From the NCBI RefSeq assembly GCF_022524485.1, contig NZ_JAKXMK010000048.1, positions 1 through 63,763 on the forward strand: a DNA stretch of 63,763 nucleotides, written 5' to 3'. Numbering within the stretch: position 1 is the first letter of the stretch; the number at the start of each line of letters is the position of its first letter. The stretch comes from Pseudonocardia alaniniphila (GTDB lineage Bacteria; Actinomycetota; Actinomycetes; Mycobacteriales; Pseudonocardiaceae). Below the pieces are notes generated by a model. That model saw nothing but the letters and a program-made list of their open reading frames with translations. It was not told the DNA's origin and searched no databases. Position numbers and translations under genes: made by a program. Below, piece after piece: positions 28,578 through 37,142 of the stretch.

Positions 28578-29681
28578 TCAGCTCACCGGCACGGCATCCT
28601 CGACCGGCCGGAACTCCTGCGTCAGCCCGAAACACGCCGGTCCGAACACCGCCAGCGCCTCGGGCGTGCGCATGATCGCGGGGGTGGAGATGCCGACGAC
28701 CACCACCCGCTGCCCGTAGCGCAGCGTCTCCGTGGTGATGGGCTCCCCGGACTCCGCCTCCAGCACGCAGATCAGGTCGGGAACGATGCAGGCCACGACG
28801 CCGTCGACCTCGGCAACGAGGTTCTCGTTCTGAAAGACCGTGCGCAGCGTCGAGGTGCCGTCGAACGAGACGAACCGCGCCCGGCCCTTGGCGAACCCGT
28901 CGACGGTGCGGCGCTCCACGTCCGCGACCTTGCCCGCGAAGAGCACACGCAGGTGCGAGTAGGAGGTGGGGGCGAGGGCCTCGGCGAGCGCGGAGATCGG
29001 GTCGCGCAGCTGTTCGCGGGCCTCCCGAAGTGCCCGCCCGAGCGACAGGCCGAGCGAGAGGGTGCGCGGCACCGCCGTGCGCTTCACGTCGGCGCCGGAC
29101 ATCGGGTAGTCGGCGATCAGCGCTGCGCCCCCCATCCGGATCGTCGCGCCGCGCGCCAGCCACTCCATCCGCCGGTTGTCCGCCCCGGTGTCGATCGTGA
29201 CCGTCTCGCCGTGGTCGCCCGCGACGACCATGGGCGAGCCCGGCACGCCGTAGACGCCGAACGTCTCCATCTGCAGTTCGGGGAACGCCCGGCCCATCCC
29301 GTCGGCGTCCACCACGGGGAGCCCGGTGGTCGCGGCCACGACCAGCGGGATCATCGAGTTGATGCCGCCGCACTCGATCGGCATCGTGGCGTCGGCGGAG
29401 CGTCCGAGGTGGCGTTCCAGGGTGCGCAGGGCGATCACCGCCTCGTCACCGCGCGGGATCTTCTCCACCATCACGGTCGGCGCGCCCATCATCGCGGTCG
29501 GCACGACGAACGCGGCGTCGTCGACCTCGCCGGGGTCGAGCACCGTGACCGGCCCGTGCTCGCGGATCGCCGCCTCGACCATGAGCCTGCCGATGTGCGG
29601 GTCACCCCCACCGCCTGTGCCCAACAGCGCCGCGCCGCGGGCCAGGTCGGGCAGGTCCTGCGGGTCCAGCGTCCACGTCAC
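28578..29681 (-). CDS. DUF917 family protein (paralogue B)
   Basis: 367 aa from GTG 29681 overlapping the previous stop. Conserved blocks: ALLGTGGGGDPHIGRLM near 20-36, MMGAPTVMVEKIPRG, GGINSMIPLVVAA, VVDADGMGRAFPELQM and FAKGRARFVSFDG. It is closely related to the gene immediately upstream. In a tandem set such as this the paralogues could form a hetero-oligomer or act on successive intermediates. Neither can be decided from sequence. Confidence 0.85.
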   Translation of the reverse strand: MTWTLDPQDLPDLARGAALLGTGGGGDPHIGRLMVEAAIREHGPVTVLDPGEVDDAAFVVPTAMMGAPTVMVEKIPRGDEAVIALRTLERHLGRSADATMPIECGGINSMIPLVVAATTGLPVVDADGMGRAFPELQMETFGVYGVPGSPMVVAGDHGETVTIDTGADNRRMEWLARGATIRMGGAALIADYPMSGADVKRTAVPRTLSLGLSLGRALREAREQLRDPISALAEALAPTSYSHLRVLFAGKVADVERRTVDGFAKGRARFVSFDGTSTLRTVFQNENLVAEVDGVVACIVPDLICVLEAESGEPITTETLRYGQRVVVVGISTPAIMRTPEALAVFGPACFGLTQEFRPVEDAVPVS

Positions 29682-30772
29682 GGCCGCTCCCGGGCGTCGA
29701 AGCGGACGGGATCCGTGTCGTAGCCGAAGTACCGCGGGCCGACGAGCGCGATGCCGGCAGGGGAGTGCCAGCGTTCGTCGGCGGGCGCGGCGAGCACGCT
29801 CACGCGGTGGCCGAACCGCAGCGCCTCGGTGGTGACCGGCTCGCCCGAGTCGGTGTCGAGCACGATGATCAGGTCCGGGGTGGTGACCTCCACCCGGCCG
29901 TCGCGCAGGGCGACCAGGTGCTCGTTCTGGAACTCCAGGGTCAGGTCGCCGCCTGCGCCGGTGATCACGGCGCTGCCGCGGGCGAAGCCGGTGGTGGTCC
30001 GCCGTGCGACGTCGACGACCTTGCCGGTGTGCAGCACCCGGCCGCCGAGCTCGTCGGCCACCGCGCGCACCGCGTCGCCGTGCTCGGCGCGCACCTGCTC
30101 GACACGCCGCCCGATCCGGGTGCACAGGCTCAGCGTCCCGGCCACGAGACCCTCGCGCGCCTGAGCGCCGGTCATCACGTAGTTCGAGATGATCGCGGCG
30201 CAGCCCATCGTGATCGTCAGCGAGCGCGCGAGTGACTCGGCCCAGTGGTTGTCGATGGACGTGAGCAGCCCGACGTTGCCTTTCTCGTCCCCGATCGACA
30301 TCGGTGTGGCCGCCACGCCGTGCAGCGTCGGCAGCACCATCTGCAGTTCGGGGAACGCGCGGCCCATGCCGTCGCCGTCCACCAGCGGGAGCCCCAGCTG
30401 TGCCGCGGCGACCAACGGGAACGTGGAGTTCACCCCGCCTGCCTCGATGCACGCGATGTGCGTCGGTGTGACACCCAGGTGCTCCGCGAGCGCGGCGACC
30501 GCGTGCCCGATGCGCTCCACCGAGGGCGTCTTCTCCACCATCACGGTGGGTGCGCCCATCATCGCGACCGGGAAGACGGTGGCGCTGTCGGGCAACTGCG
30601 CCGGCGCGACGAGCTGCACAGCGCCGTACTCCCGCAGCGCCTGGGCCGCGAGGAGCCGTCCGATGTACGGGTCACCTCCGCCGCCGGTGCCGAGCACGGC
30701 CGCGCCCCGGGCGAGCGACTCCAGGTCGTCCTCGTCGATCGCGGTGACGGGCGGGGTCAGCGTGCCGGTCAT
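29678..30772 (-). CDS. DUF917 family protein (paralogue A)
   Basis: 364 aa from ATG 30772, which overlaps the oxoprolinase stop (ATGA). Conserved blocks: AVLGTGGGGDPYIGRLL, MMGAPTVMVEKTPS, GGVNSTFPLVAAAQ, LVDGDGMGRAFPELQM and VVDVARRTTTGFARGSA. Family size is normal. It is the first of three DUF917 genes between the oxoprolinase-like gene and the PucR regulator. Same functional remarks as for paralogue B, with the enzyme activity unproven. Confidence 0.85.
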   Translation of the reverse strand: MTGTLTPPVTAIDEDDLESLARGAAVLGTGGGGDPYIGRLLAAQALREYGAVQLVAPAQLPDSATVFPVAMMGAPTVMVEKTPSVERIGHAVAALAEHLGVTPTHIACIEAGGVNSTFPLVAAAQLGLPLVDGDGMGRAFPELQMVLPTLHGVAATPMSIGDEKGNVGLLTSIDNHWAESLARSLTITMGCAAIISNYVMTGAQAREGLVAGTLSLCTRIGRRVEQVRAEHGDAVRAVADELGGRVLHTGKVVDVARRTTTGFARGSAVITGAGGDLTLEFQNEHLVALRDGRVEVTTPDLIIVLDTDSGEPVTTEALRFGHRVSVLAAPADERWHSPAGIALVGPRYFGYDTDPVRFDARERP

Positions 30773-32340
30773 GCGTGCCGCCCGGCCACGTGCTCGATGC
30801 GCAGGTCGCCCACCGCTTTACAGCGGATGCGGGTCGCGTTTCCCGGCAGGTAGGGGATGGGAACCTCGTCGAAGTCGACGATCGCGACGGTGGCCGGGTC
30901 GGCACCCGCCACCACCGCACGGTCCACCGCCTCCTGACGGGCCTCGTCCACGGCGGCGTCACGGCGGCCGGGCTCGATCGCGAACACCCGGTCGACCTCG
31001 CCGCCGACCTGCGCGATCGCCGCGCCGATCGCGTTGGCCACCGCGAAGTGCTCCGGCCGGTGCACGGGCCCGAGGCCCGGGAAGGAGTCGGGCAGCAGCA
31101 CCGAGCCGCCGCCGACGGCCACCACCGGCAGCGGGTCGGCGGAGATCCGCATCCGGTCGACGACATCGGCGACGTCGGCGCCGATCCGTTCCAGTGCCGC
31201 GGCGACATCCGAGGGCGCGAGCTCGGCCACGCGGGACGGATCGCCGATCGCGACCCGGCCCGCCGCCACGGCCACGTCCGTGGCGGTGAGGACGTCACCG
31301 CCGAACACGAGCGCCTGTTTGGTGAGCCGGTAGCCGACCGAGTCGGGCCCCACCGTCACGTCCGTCCCGTGCCCGCGCACGAGGCTGCCACCGCCGAGCC
31401 CGATGCTCAGCACGTCGGGCATCCGGAAGTTGGTGCGGATGCCCGCCACGCTCACCTCCACCGTGGCCTCCCGGGGGAAGCCGCCGGTGAGCACGCCGAC
31501 GTCGGTGGTGGTGCCGCCCACGTCCACGACCGCGCAGGTGTCCAGGCCCGAAAGCACGGCCGCCCCGCGCATCGAGTTGGTCGGACCGGACGCGAACGTG
31601 GCCACCGGGTATCGGCGCGCGAACTCGACGTCCATCAGGGTGCCGTCGTTCTGGCTGAGGTAGAGCGGTGCGGTGATGCCGTGGCCCGCGATCGAGGCCG
31701 CGAGGCCGTCGACGATTCCCGCGGCGAGATCGCGCAGAGCGGCGTTGATGATCGTGGCGTTCTCGCGCTCCAGCAGCCCGACCCGCCCGATCTCGTGGGA
31801 GAGCGACACCGGCACGTCCGGGCCGAGCTCCTCGCCGAGCACCTCTGCGGCACGCTGCTCGAACTCCGTGTTGACCGGCGAGAACACCGACGAGATCGCG
31901 ACCGAGCGGACGCCGTGTGCGGCCATGTCGGCGGCGTGGCGGCGCAGTTCGTCCTCGTCGAGCGGGGAGATCGGCCTGCCGTCGAACTCGTGCCCGCCGT
32001 GCGCGAGGTAACCGCGCCCGGAGATGGCCGCGACGAGCCGGTCGGGCCAGTCGACCATCGGCGGTAGCGACGCCGTGGCGGGAAGGCCGAGCCGCAGCGC
32101 CGCCGTCGGGGCCAGCCCCCGGGCCTCGACCAGCGCGTTGATGAAGTGCGTGGTGCCGATCATCACCGCCCGGACGTCGGCGGGCGGGAAGGGGTGCTGG
32201 CCCTGCAGCCCGTTCAACGCCATGACGATGCCCGTCGTCACGTCCGCCGTGGTCGGGGCCTTGACCGCGGCGAGCACCTGGTCGCCGTCCATGAGGACTG
32301 CGTCGGTGTTGGTGCCGCCGACGTCGATCCCGATCCGCAT
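30769..32340 (-). CDS. Hydantoinase/5-oxoprolinase family ATPase (HyuA-like)
   Basis: 523 aa from ATG 32340. The N-terminal phosphate-binding motif MRIGIDVGGTNTDAVLMDG and the second ATP motif CAVVDVGGTTTDVGVLTGG define the HyuA/oxoprolinase A ATPase fold. It is shorter than full 5-oxoprolinases and has no HyuB partner in the operon. Instead it is coupled to three DUF917 genes. The family opens cyclic amides (hydantoins, 5-oxoproline) or carboxylates ketones with ATP. It starts on the last base of the permease stop codon (TGATG), so translation is coupled. Confidence 0.88.
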   Translation of the reverse strand: MRIGIDVGGTNTDAVLMDGDQVLAAVKAPTTADVTTGIVMALNGLQGQHPFPPADVRAVMIGTTHFINALVEARGLAPTAALRLGLPATASLPPMVDWPDRLVAAISGRGYLAHGGHEFDGRPISPLDEDELRRHAADMAAHGVRSVAISSVFSPVNTEFEQRAAEVLGEELGPDVPVSLSHEIGRVGLLERENATIINAALRDLAAGIVDGLAASIAGHGITAPLYLSQNDGTLMDVEFARRYPVATFASGPTNSMRGAAVLSGLDTCAVVDVGGTTTDVGVLTGGFPREATVEVSVAGIRTNFRMPDVLSIGLGGGSLVRGHGTDVTVGPDSVGYRLTKQALVFGGDVLTATDVAVAAGRVAIGDPSRVAELAPSDVAAALERIGADVADVVDRMRISADPLPVVAVGGGSVLLPDSFPGLGPVHRPEHFAVANAIGAAIAQVGGEVDRVFAIEPGRRDAAVDEARQEAVDRAVVAGADPATVAIVDFDEVPIPYLPGNATRIRCKAVGDLRIEHVAGRHA

Positions 32341-33683
32341 CAGACCACCTCTCGCTGTGCGGCGGACAGTTCCGTGCCCTCCGCTGTTCTGCTGAGCCCG
32401 ACCCCCCGGACGAGCCCGAACTTTCCGGCAACCACGTAGAGCAGGAACGCCGCGATCAGCGAGTTGATGCTCGGTAGGCCCCACGCGACGAACTGGCCGA
32501 CGAACGCGGCGAGCACCCAGATGACGAGCGTGGCGGGCACCCAGGTGGGCGCTGTCTCCGGCAGCGTGCCCGCGGCGCGGGAGCGGTCCAGCTCGGGGCG
32601 CCACTGCTTCACCACGAAGTACTCGGCGACCATGATCCCGGCGATCGGCGGGAACGCGATGCCGAGCAGGGTGAGGAACCCGGTGAAGCTGTCGAGGATG
32701 CCGCCTGCGGCCAGCACGCTGCCGATGACGCCGATGATCAGCGTGACCATCGCGCGGTTCACACGCTTGCCGAACACGGTGCCCACGAAGTTCACGATGC
32801 CGAGGCCGGAGCTGTAGAGGTTCCAGTCGTTGATCTTCAGCGTGCCCAGGATGATCACCAGGGTGCCCACCCAGCCGACCGACGACGTGACGATCGTGAT
32901 GACGTCGTCGGACCGGATCGCGTGCGCGAGCAGCACACCCGACATGCCGATGAGGTACTCGCCGATCGTGAAACCGACGACGGTCTGCTTGACGACGTCG
33001 GCAGACGTGCGGTTGAACCGGGTCATGTCCGGGGTGATCACGGCCCCGACGATGAAGCCGCCCGCCACGAGGGTGGTGCCTTCCAGCAGCGACATGCTCG
33101 GGCCCGGCGGAGGTAGCGCGACGAGCGCGCCCACGTCGTGGCCGAACAGCTCGCTGCCCACCGACCACGCCACCAGCACGACGAAGGCGGGCACGGTCAC
33201 GTAGGCGACCCACTTCATCGACGCGAAGCCCCACAGCACGATGAGCGTCACCACGAGACCGAAGAGCAGCGACCACGCCCAGGTCGGCAGCACCCCGATC
33301 AGGCTGAGCAGGCCCTCCGCCGAGACGCCGGACTGGATGCCGAACCAGCCGATCAGCGAGATGCCGATCGCGACGCCGACCACGGCGCTGCCGCCGTGGC
33401 CGAACCCTGTCCAGCGGGTCAGCACGGAAGTCTGCAGACCTTCCCGGCAGCCGATGATCCCGACGCCGATGCAGACCAGCTCCAGGATGACCGCACCGAG
33501 CGTGAACGCCCAGAACGCGTCCCAGAAACCCATGCCGAATCCGACGGTCGAGCCGAGCAGGAACTGGCTCAGCGCCGAGACCTGCCCGAACCGCTGCACA
33601 GCGACCGACCACCAGGAATACCGCTTCTCCTGGGGAACGCGGACCAGCGCGTAGTCGTCGACCCCCACATGTGCAGCAGCCAT
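32340..33683 (-). CDS. NCS1-family permease (nucleobase/allantoin/hydantoin type)
   Basis: 447 aa from ATG 33683 (MAAAHVGVDDYALVRVP). About twelve membrane helices. QEKRYSWWSVAVQRFGQVS is the typical entry of cytosine-permease-like NCS1 proteins, and VGAVITPDMTRFNRT matches a conserved loop. NCS1 members import cytosine, purines, allantoin, hydantoins or thiamine with Na+ or H+. As first gene of the operon with a HyuA-like ATPase and DUF917 proteins, it probably imports a cyclic amide. It is divergent from the luciferase-like oxidoreductase gene. Confidence 0.87.
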   Translation of the reverse strand: MAAAHVGVDDYALVRVPQEKRYSWWSVAVQRFGQVSALSQFLLGSTVGFGMGFWDAFWAFTLGAVILELVCIGVGIIGCREGLQTSVLTRWTGFGHGGSAVVGVAIGISLIGWFGIQSGVSAEGLLSLIGVLPTWAWSLLFGLVVTLIVLWGFASMKWVAYVTVPAFVVLVAWSVGSELFGHDVGALVALPPPGPSMSLLEGTTLVAGGFIVGAVITPDMTRFNRTSADVVKQTVVGFTIGEYLIGMSGVLLAHAIRSDDVITIVTSSVGWVGTLVIILGTLKINDWNLYSSGLGIVNFVGTVFGKRVNRAMVTLIIGVIGSVLAAGGILDSFTGFLTLLGIAFPPIAGIMVAEYFVVKQWRPELDRSRAAGTLPETAPTWVPATLVIWVLAAFVGQFVAWGLPSINSLIAAFLLYVVAGKFGLVRGVGLSRTAEGTELSAAQREVV

Positions 33684-33811
33684 GGCGCACCCTCCTCCGA
33701 CGTCGGATCGACGGTAGGTAGGGGCGATCACATGGTCACGAGGCAGATTGCCCGGTGGAGGCCCTCTCGCTGTGCACACTGCACGGGCGGGTGCTCGGTG
33801 CTGATCCGTCC

Positions 33812-33817
33812 TACTAT
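33812..33817 (+). promoter_or_regulatory. Candidate -10 element of a leaderless promoter
   Basis: TACTAT fits TANNNT and ends eight bases before GTG 33826. No Shine-Dalgarno is present, so the mRNA may be leaderless. Inference from spacing only. Confidence 0.35.
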
Positions 33818-33825
33818 TCAGGTCC

Positions 33826-34824
33826 GTGACCGGTATGCGCTTCGGAATGTTCGTTCCCCAAGGATGGCGACACGATCTGGTCGGTATCGACCCCGCCGAC
33901 CAGTGGCAGGCGATGAAGGGGCTCGCGCAGCACGCCGACGCGGGCCCATGGGAGTCGATCTGGGTCTACGACCACTTCCACACCGTTCCCGTCCCCACCG
34001 ACCAGGCGACCCACGAGGCGTGGACGCTGATGTCCGCGTTCGGTGCGGTCACCGAGCGGGTGCGGCTCGGGCAGATGTGCACGTGCATGAGCTACCGCAA
34101 CCCGGTCTACCTCGCGAAGGTGGCAGCCACCTGCGACATCGTCTCCGGTGGCCGTATCGAGATGGGTATCGGCGCCGGCTGGTACGAGCACGAGTGGCGG
34201 GCCTACGGCTACGGCTTCCCGTCGGCGCCGGAGCGGCTGCGGATGCTCGACGAGGGTGTCCAGATCATGCGTCAGGCCTGGACCGAGGGCGTCGCCAGCC
34301 TGGACGGCAAGCAGTACCAGGTGAGTGACGCGATCGTCCGGCCCCTCCCGCTGCAGAAGGGCGGCATCCCGCTGTGGATCGCCGGGGGTGGCGAGAAGGT
34401 GACGCTGAAGATCGTGGCGAAGTACGGGCAGTACGCCAACATCGGCGGCGGTGACGCCGAGGTCTTCGCCCACAAGTCCGAGGTGCTCAGGAAGCACTGC
34501 GACACGGTGGGCACCGACTTCGACGCGATCGTGCGCTCGACGAACTTCAACGTGGCGATCGGCAGCTCGGAGGCGGAGGCCGAGCGGCGGATCGAGACGC
34601 TGAAGGCCCGGCTGGCGCCGCACGTGGGGGCGGAGCGCGCCGAGAGCAACGCGGAGTCCTACCGCGGCTCGGCCGCGTTCGGCACGCCCGAGCAGATCGT
34701 CGAGAAGCTCGGCAAGCTGCGTGAGCTGGGGATGAGCTACGGGATCTTCAACTTCCCGGAGGCCGCCTACGACCGTTCGGGCATCGAGCTGTTCGAGCGC
34801 GAGGTGATCCCCGCACTCTCGTGA
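33826..34824 (+). CDS. LLM-class (luciferase-like) F420-dependent oxidoreductase
   Basis: 332 aa TIM-barrel protein beginning MTGMRFGMFVPQG. An ATG three codons later is also possible. Conserved pieces: SIWVYDHFHTVP, SCR-type loop MSYRNPVYLAK, SGGRIEMGIGAGWYEHEW and PLWIAGGGEKVTLKIVAKY. These fit the F420-dependent branch of the bacterial luciferase family common in actinobacteria. It stands alone between the NCS1 operon and xerD, so its substrate is unknown. Confidence 0.88.
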   Translation: MTGMRFGMFVPQGWRHDLVGIDPADQWQAMKGLAQHADAGPWESIWVYDHFHTVPVPTDQATHEAWTLMSAFGAVTERVRLGQMCTCMSYRNPVYLAKVAATCDIVSGGRIEMGIGAGWYEHEWRAYGYGFPSAPERLRMLDEGVQIMRQAWTEGVASLDGKQYQVSDAIVRPLPLQKGGIPLWIAGGGEKVTLKIVAKYGQYANIGGGDAEVFAHKSEVLRKHCDTVGTDFDAIVRSTNFNVAIGSSEAEAERRIETLKARLAPHVGAERAESNAESYRGSAAFGTPEQIVEKLGKLRELGMSYGIFNFPEAAYDRSGIELFEREVIPALS

Positions 34825-34852
34825 CACGTGCCTGCACGGCTTCGAGGCCGCC

Positions 34853-35785
34853 GTGCGGGAGGATGCCGCCGTGGGTGCCCGACCTGCTGACGTGGTGGAG
34901 GCGTTCCTGCACCACATGACGGTGGAGCGGGGGAGCGCTGCCAACACCATGCGCTCCTACGGCACCGACCTGCGGCGCTACCTCCAGTACCTCGAGACCC
35001 TCGGGATCGACGACCTCGGCGCCGTGCAGGAGGGCGACGTCGCCGGCTTCGTGACGGCCCTGCGCAGCGGTCCGTCACCGTTGGCGGCGTCGTCGGCGGC
35101 CCGTGCACTCGCGGCAGTGCGCGGGCTGCACCGGTTCGCGGTGCGCGACGGGCTGCTGGCCGACGACGTCGCGCGAGAGGTACGCCCGCCTGCGCTACCG
35201 GCCCGGTTGGCGCGCGCGCTCACGCTCGACCAGGTCGAGCAGCTGCTCGCCGGCTGTGTCGGTGATGGACCAGGCGCGCTGCGCGACCGCGCGTTGCTCG
35301 AACTGCTGTACTCCACGGGCGCGCGGATCTCCGAAGCCGTCGGGATCGACCGGGACGACCTCGACATCGCCGGCCGCACCGTGCTGCTGCGCGGCAAGGG
35401 CGGCAAGCAGCGGATCGTCCCCGTGGGACGCCCGGCGCTCGCCGCCGTCGACGCCTACCTGGTGCGGGCCCGGCCTGCTCTCGCCTCGCGCGGCCGCGGC
35501 ACACCGGCACTCCTGCTCAACGCCCGCGGGGCGCGGCTGTCGCGGCAGAGCGCCTGGCATGCCCTGCGGGGCGCGGCGGAGGCGGCCGGGCTCGCCACCG
35601 ACGTCTCGCCGCACACGCTGCGGCACTGTTTCGCCACGCACCTGCTCGCCGGCGGCGCGGACGTGCGGGTGGTGCAGGAACTGCTCGGCCACGCGTCGGT
35701 GACCACCACCCAGATCTACACGAGCGTCACGGTCGACACGTTGCGCGAGGTCTACGCGACCTCACACCCCCGTGCGCTCGGTTAG
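34853..35785 (+). CDS. xerD: Tyrosine recombinase XerD
   Basis: 310 aa with an N-terminal SAM-like DNA-binding domain (EAFLHHMTVERGSAANTMRSY) and a full catalytic set: Arg158 (GARISE), Lys in GKGGKQR, His254 and Arg257 (HTLRHCFATHLL), His280 (LLGHASV) and Tyr289 (QIYTSV). It resolves chromosome dimers at dif with XerC. It lies before the parA-scpAB block, as Rv1701 does in M. tuberculosis, and has no phage genes around it, which separates it from the element integrase at 50344. GTG 34853 or GTG 34871 may start it. Confidence 0.93.
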   Translation: MREDAAVGARPADVVEAFLHHMTVERGSAANTMRSYGTDLRRYLQYLETLGIDDLGAVQEGDVAGFVTALRSGPSPLAASSAARALAAVRGLHRFAVRDGLLADDVAREVRPPALPARLARALTLDQVEQLLAGCVGDGPGALRDRALLELLYSTGARISEAVGIDRDDLDIAGRTVLLRGKGGKQRIVPVGRPALAAVDAYLVRARPALASRGRGTPALLLNARGARLSRQSAWHALRGAAEAAGLATDVSPHTLRHCFATHLLAGGADVRVVQELLGHASVTTTQIYTSVTVDTLREVYATSHPRALG

Positions 35786-36154
35786 CGATTCCATCCCCGG
35801 GATCTCGGCGAGGTCGGTGTAGACGGGGATGCCGCGCTCGCGCGCGATGGCGACGTCCTGGTCCGCCCCGCTCGACGCGCCCGGCAGGCGCAGGACCGCG
35901 TCGCAGTGCTGCAGCAGCCGGTGCGCCGCTGGGTACATGACCTGCTGCGCCAGCGGGTCGGTCACACCCGTGGCGCCCGCTCCGCGCAGCACGGGCAGCG
36001 CCACCCACTCTCCGATCATCGGCACGTGCCCGGCCCGGAAGATCGGCCAGGCCGCCTCCTCCAGCCGCGCCAGGTTGGCCGCCATCAGGCCGGGGTCGTC
36101 GCCCGTGCCGGAACGGTAGGGGCCGGCGATCAGGATCATCAGTGGTTTCGTCAC
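35762..36154 (-). CDS. DUF4406/nucleoside 2-deoxyribosyltransferase-like protein
   Basis: 130 aa from GTG 36154, giving VTKPLMILIAGPYRSGTGDD. The start fits the nucleoside-deoxyribosyltransferase-like fold (IAGPYR), and HCDAVLRLPGASSGADQDVA resembles the DUF4406 segment that binds nucleotide-sugar parts. Small members are of unknown activity. It is convergent with xerD (overlap of 24 bp at the 3' ends) and divergent from the DeoR regulator, 49 bp away. A link to nucleoside or sugar-phosphate metabolism is inferred from that pairing. Confidence 0.72.
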   Translation of the reverse strand: MTKPLMILIAGPYRSGTGDDPGLMAANLARLEEAAWPIFRAGHVPMIGEWVALPVLRGAGATGVTDPLAQQVMYPAAHRLLQHCDAVLRLPGASSGADQDVAIARERGIPVYTDLAEIPGMESLTERTGV

Positions 36155-36203
36155 ATTCGGCACGGTATCGTGCAGAAGTCGGCAAGAACAAGGGAGAACG
36201 TGC

Positions 36204-36956
36204 ATGCTTGCGGCGCAGCGTCGTGACCTGCTCCTCGCCCGCCTCCGCAGCGAGGGGCGGATCGTGGCCAAGGACATGGCCGACGAGCTCGGCGTCTCGG
36301 AGGACAGCGTCCGGCGCGACCTGCGGGAACTCGCAGCGGCCGGTCTGTGCCAGCGGGTCTACGGCGGTGCCCTGCCGGTCTCTCCGGCGATCGCCGACGT
36401 CGCCGGGCGCGAGCGCGTCGAACCAGGCAGCAAGGCGCGCGTCGCGAGCATCGCCGCCGGCCTGGTCACGCCGGGCGGCACCGCGATCCTCGACGGGGGC
36501 ACGACGGCGCTCGCCGTCGTGCGGGCGCTCCCGCTCGACCTCACGGCCACCGTGGTGACCCACAGCCCGTCCGTGGCCGCGGCTCTGGTGGACCACCGCG
36601 ACGTCGAGGTGTTCCTGCTCGGCGGCCGCCTCTTCAAACACTCCCTGGTCACCTGCGGTGCGGCGGCGGTGGAAGCTGCGCAGGCCGTGACCGCCGACGT
36701 CTTCCTGCTGGGCGTCACCGGCGTGCACCACGAGGCAGGGCTCACCACCGGCGACGCCGACGAGGCCGCCATGAAACGCGCGCTCTCCCGGCGGGCCGCC
36801 GACACCTACGTGCTGGCCAGCGCCGAGAAGATAGGTGCGGCCTCCCGTTTCGCGGTGCTCCCGCTCGCCGAGGTGACCGGGCTCGTCACCGACGCCGATC
36901 CGAGTGCACCCGTCGTGCGCGAGCTCGTGGCCGCGGGTGTGCAGCTGGTGACCTGA
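36204..36956 (+). CDS. DeoR-family transcriptional regulator
   Basis: 250 aa, with GGGAGAA seven bases upstream of ATG 36204. The N-terminal DeoR winged helix is RRDLLLARLRSEGRIVAKD and ELGVSEDSVRRDLRELAAAG. The C-terminal sugar-phosphate sensor domain contains ILDGGTTALAVVRAL and LGVTGVHHEAGLTTGDADEA. DeoR regulators usually repress sugar or nucleoside catabolic genes and respond to phosphorylated sugars. The divergent deoxyribosyltransferase-like gene is the only adjacent candidate target. Confidence 0.9.
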   Translation: MLAAQRRDLLLARLRSEGRIVAKDMADELGVSEDSVRRDLRELAAAGLCQRVYGGALPVSPAIADVAGRERVEPGSKARVASIAAGLVTPGGTAILDGGTTALAVVRALPLDLTATVVTHSPSVAAALVDHRDVEVFLLGGRLFKHSLVTCGAAAVEAAQAVTADVFLLGVTGVHHEAGLTTGDADEAAMKRALSRRAADTYVLASAEKIGAASRFAVLPLAEVTGLVTDADPSAPVVRELVAAGVQLVT

Positions 36957-37142
36957 CCGCCACGAGGCACCTGCCCCCGCAACGCGTGGGCGCTGCCACG
37001 GGTAGCGTTGGGCAGCGGTCGGCCGACCTGCGCCGATCAGTCGGCCGGCGTACGGCGGGGCGCGTTGCCCGTCGTCAACCCGGCCTCCTAGTCTGCCGGG
37101 ATCGACCCGCCCTGGGTCGCCCGCCGAAGACCGGAGCCCGCA

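Noticed and set aside
34853..35785. xerD as the integrase of a mobile element
   Set aside because: It lies in the conserved parA-scpAB neighbourhood, with no att repeats or tRNA beside it, and has the XerD length and residues.
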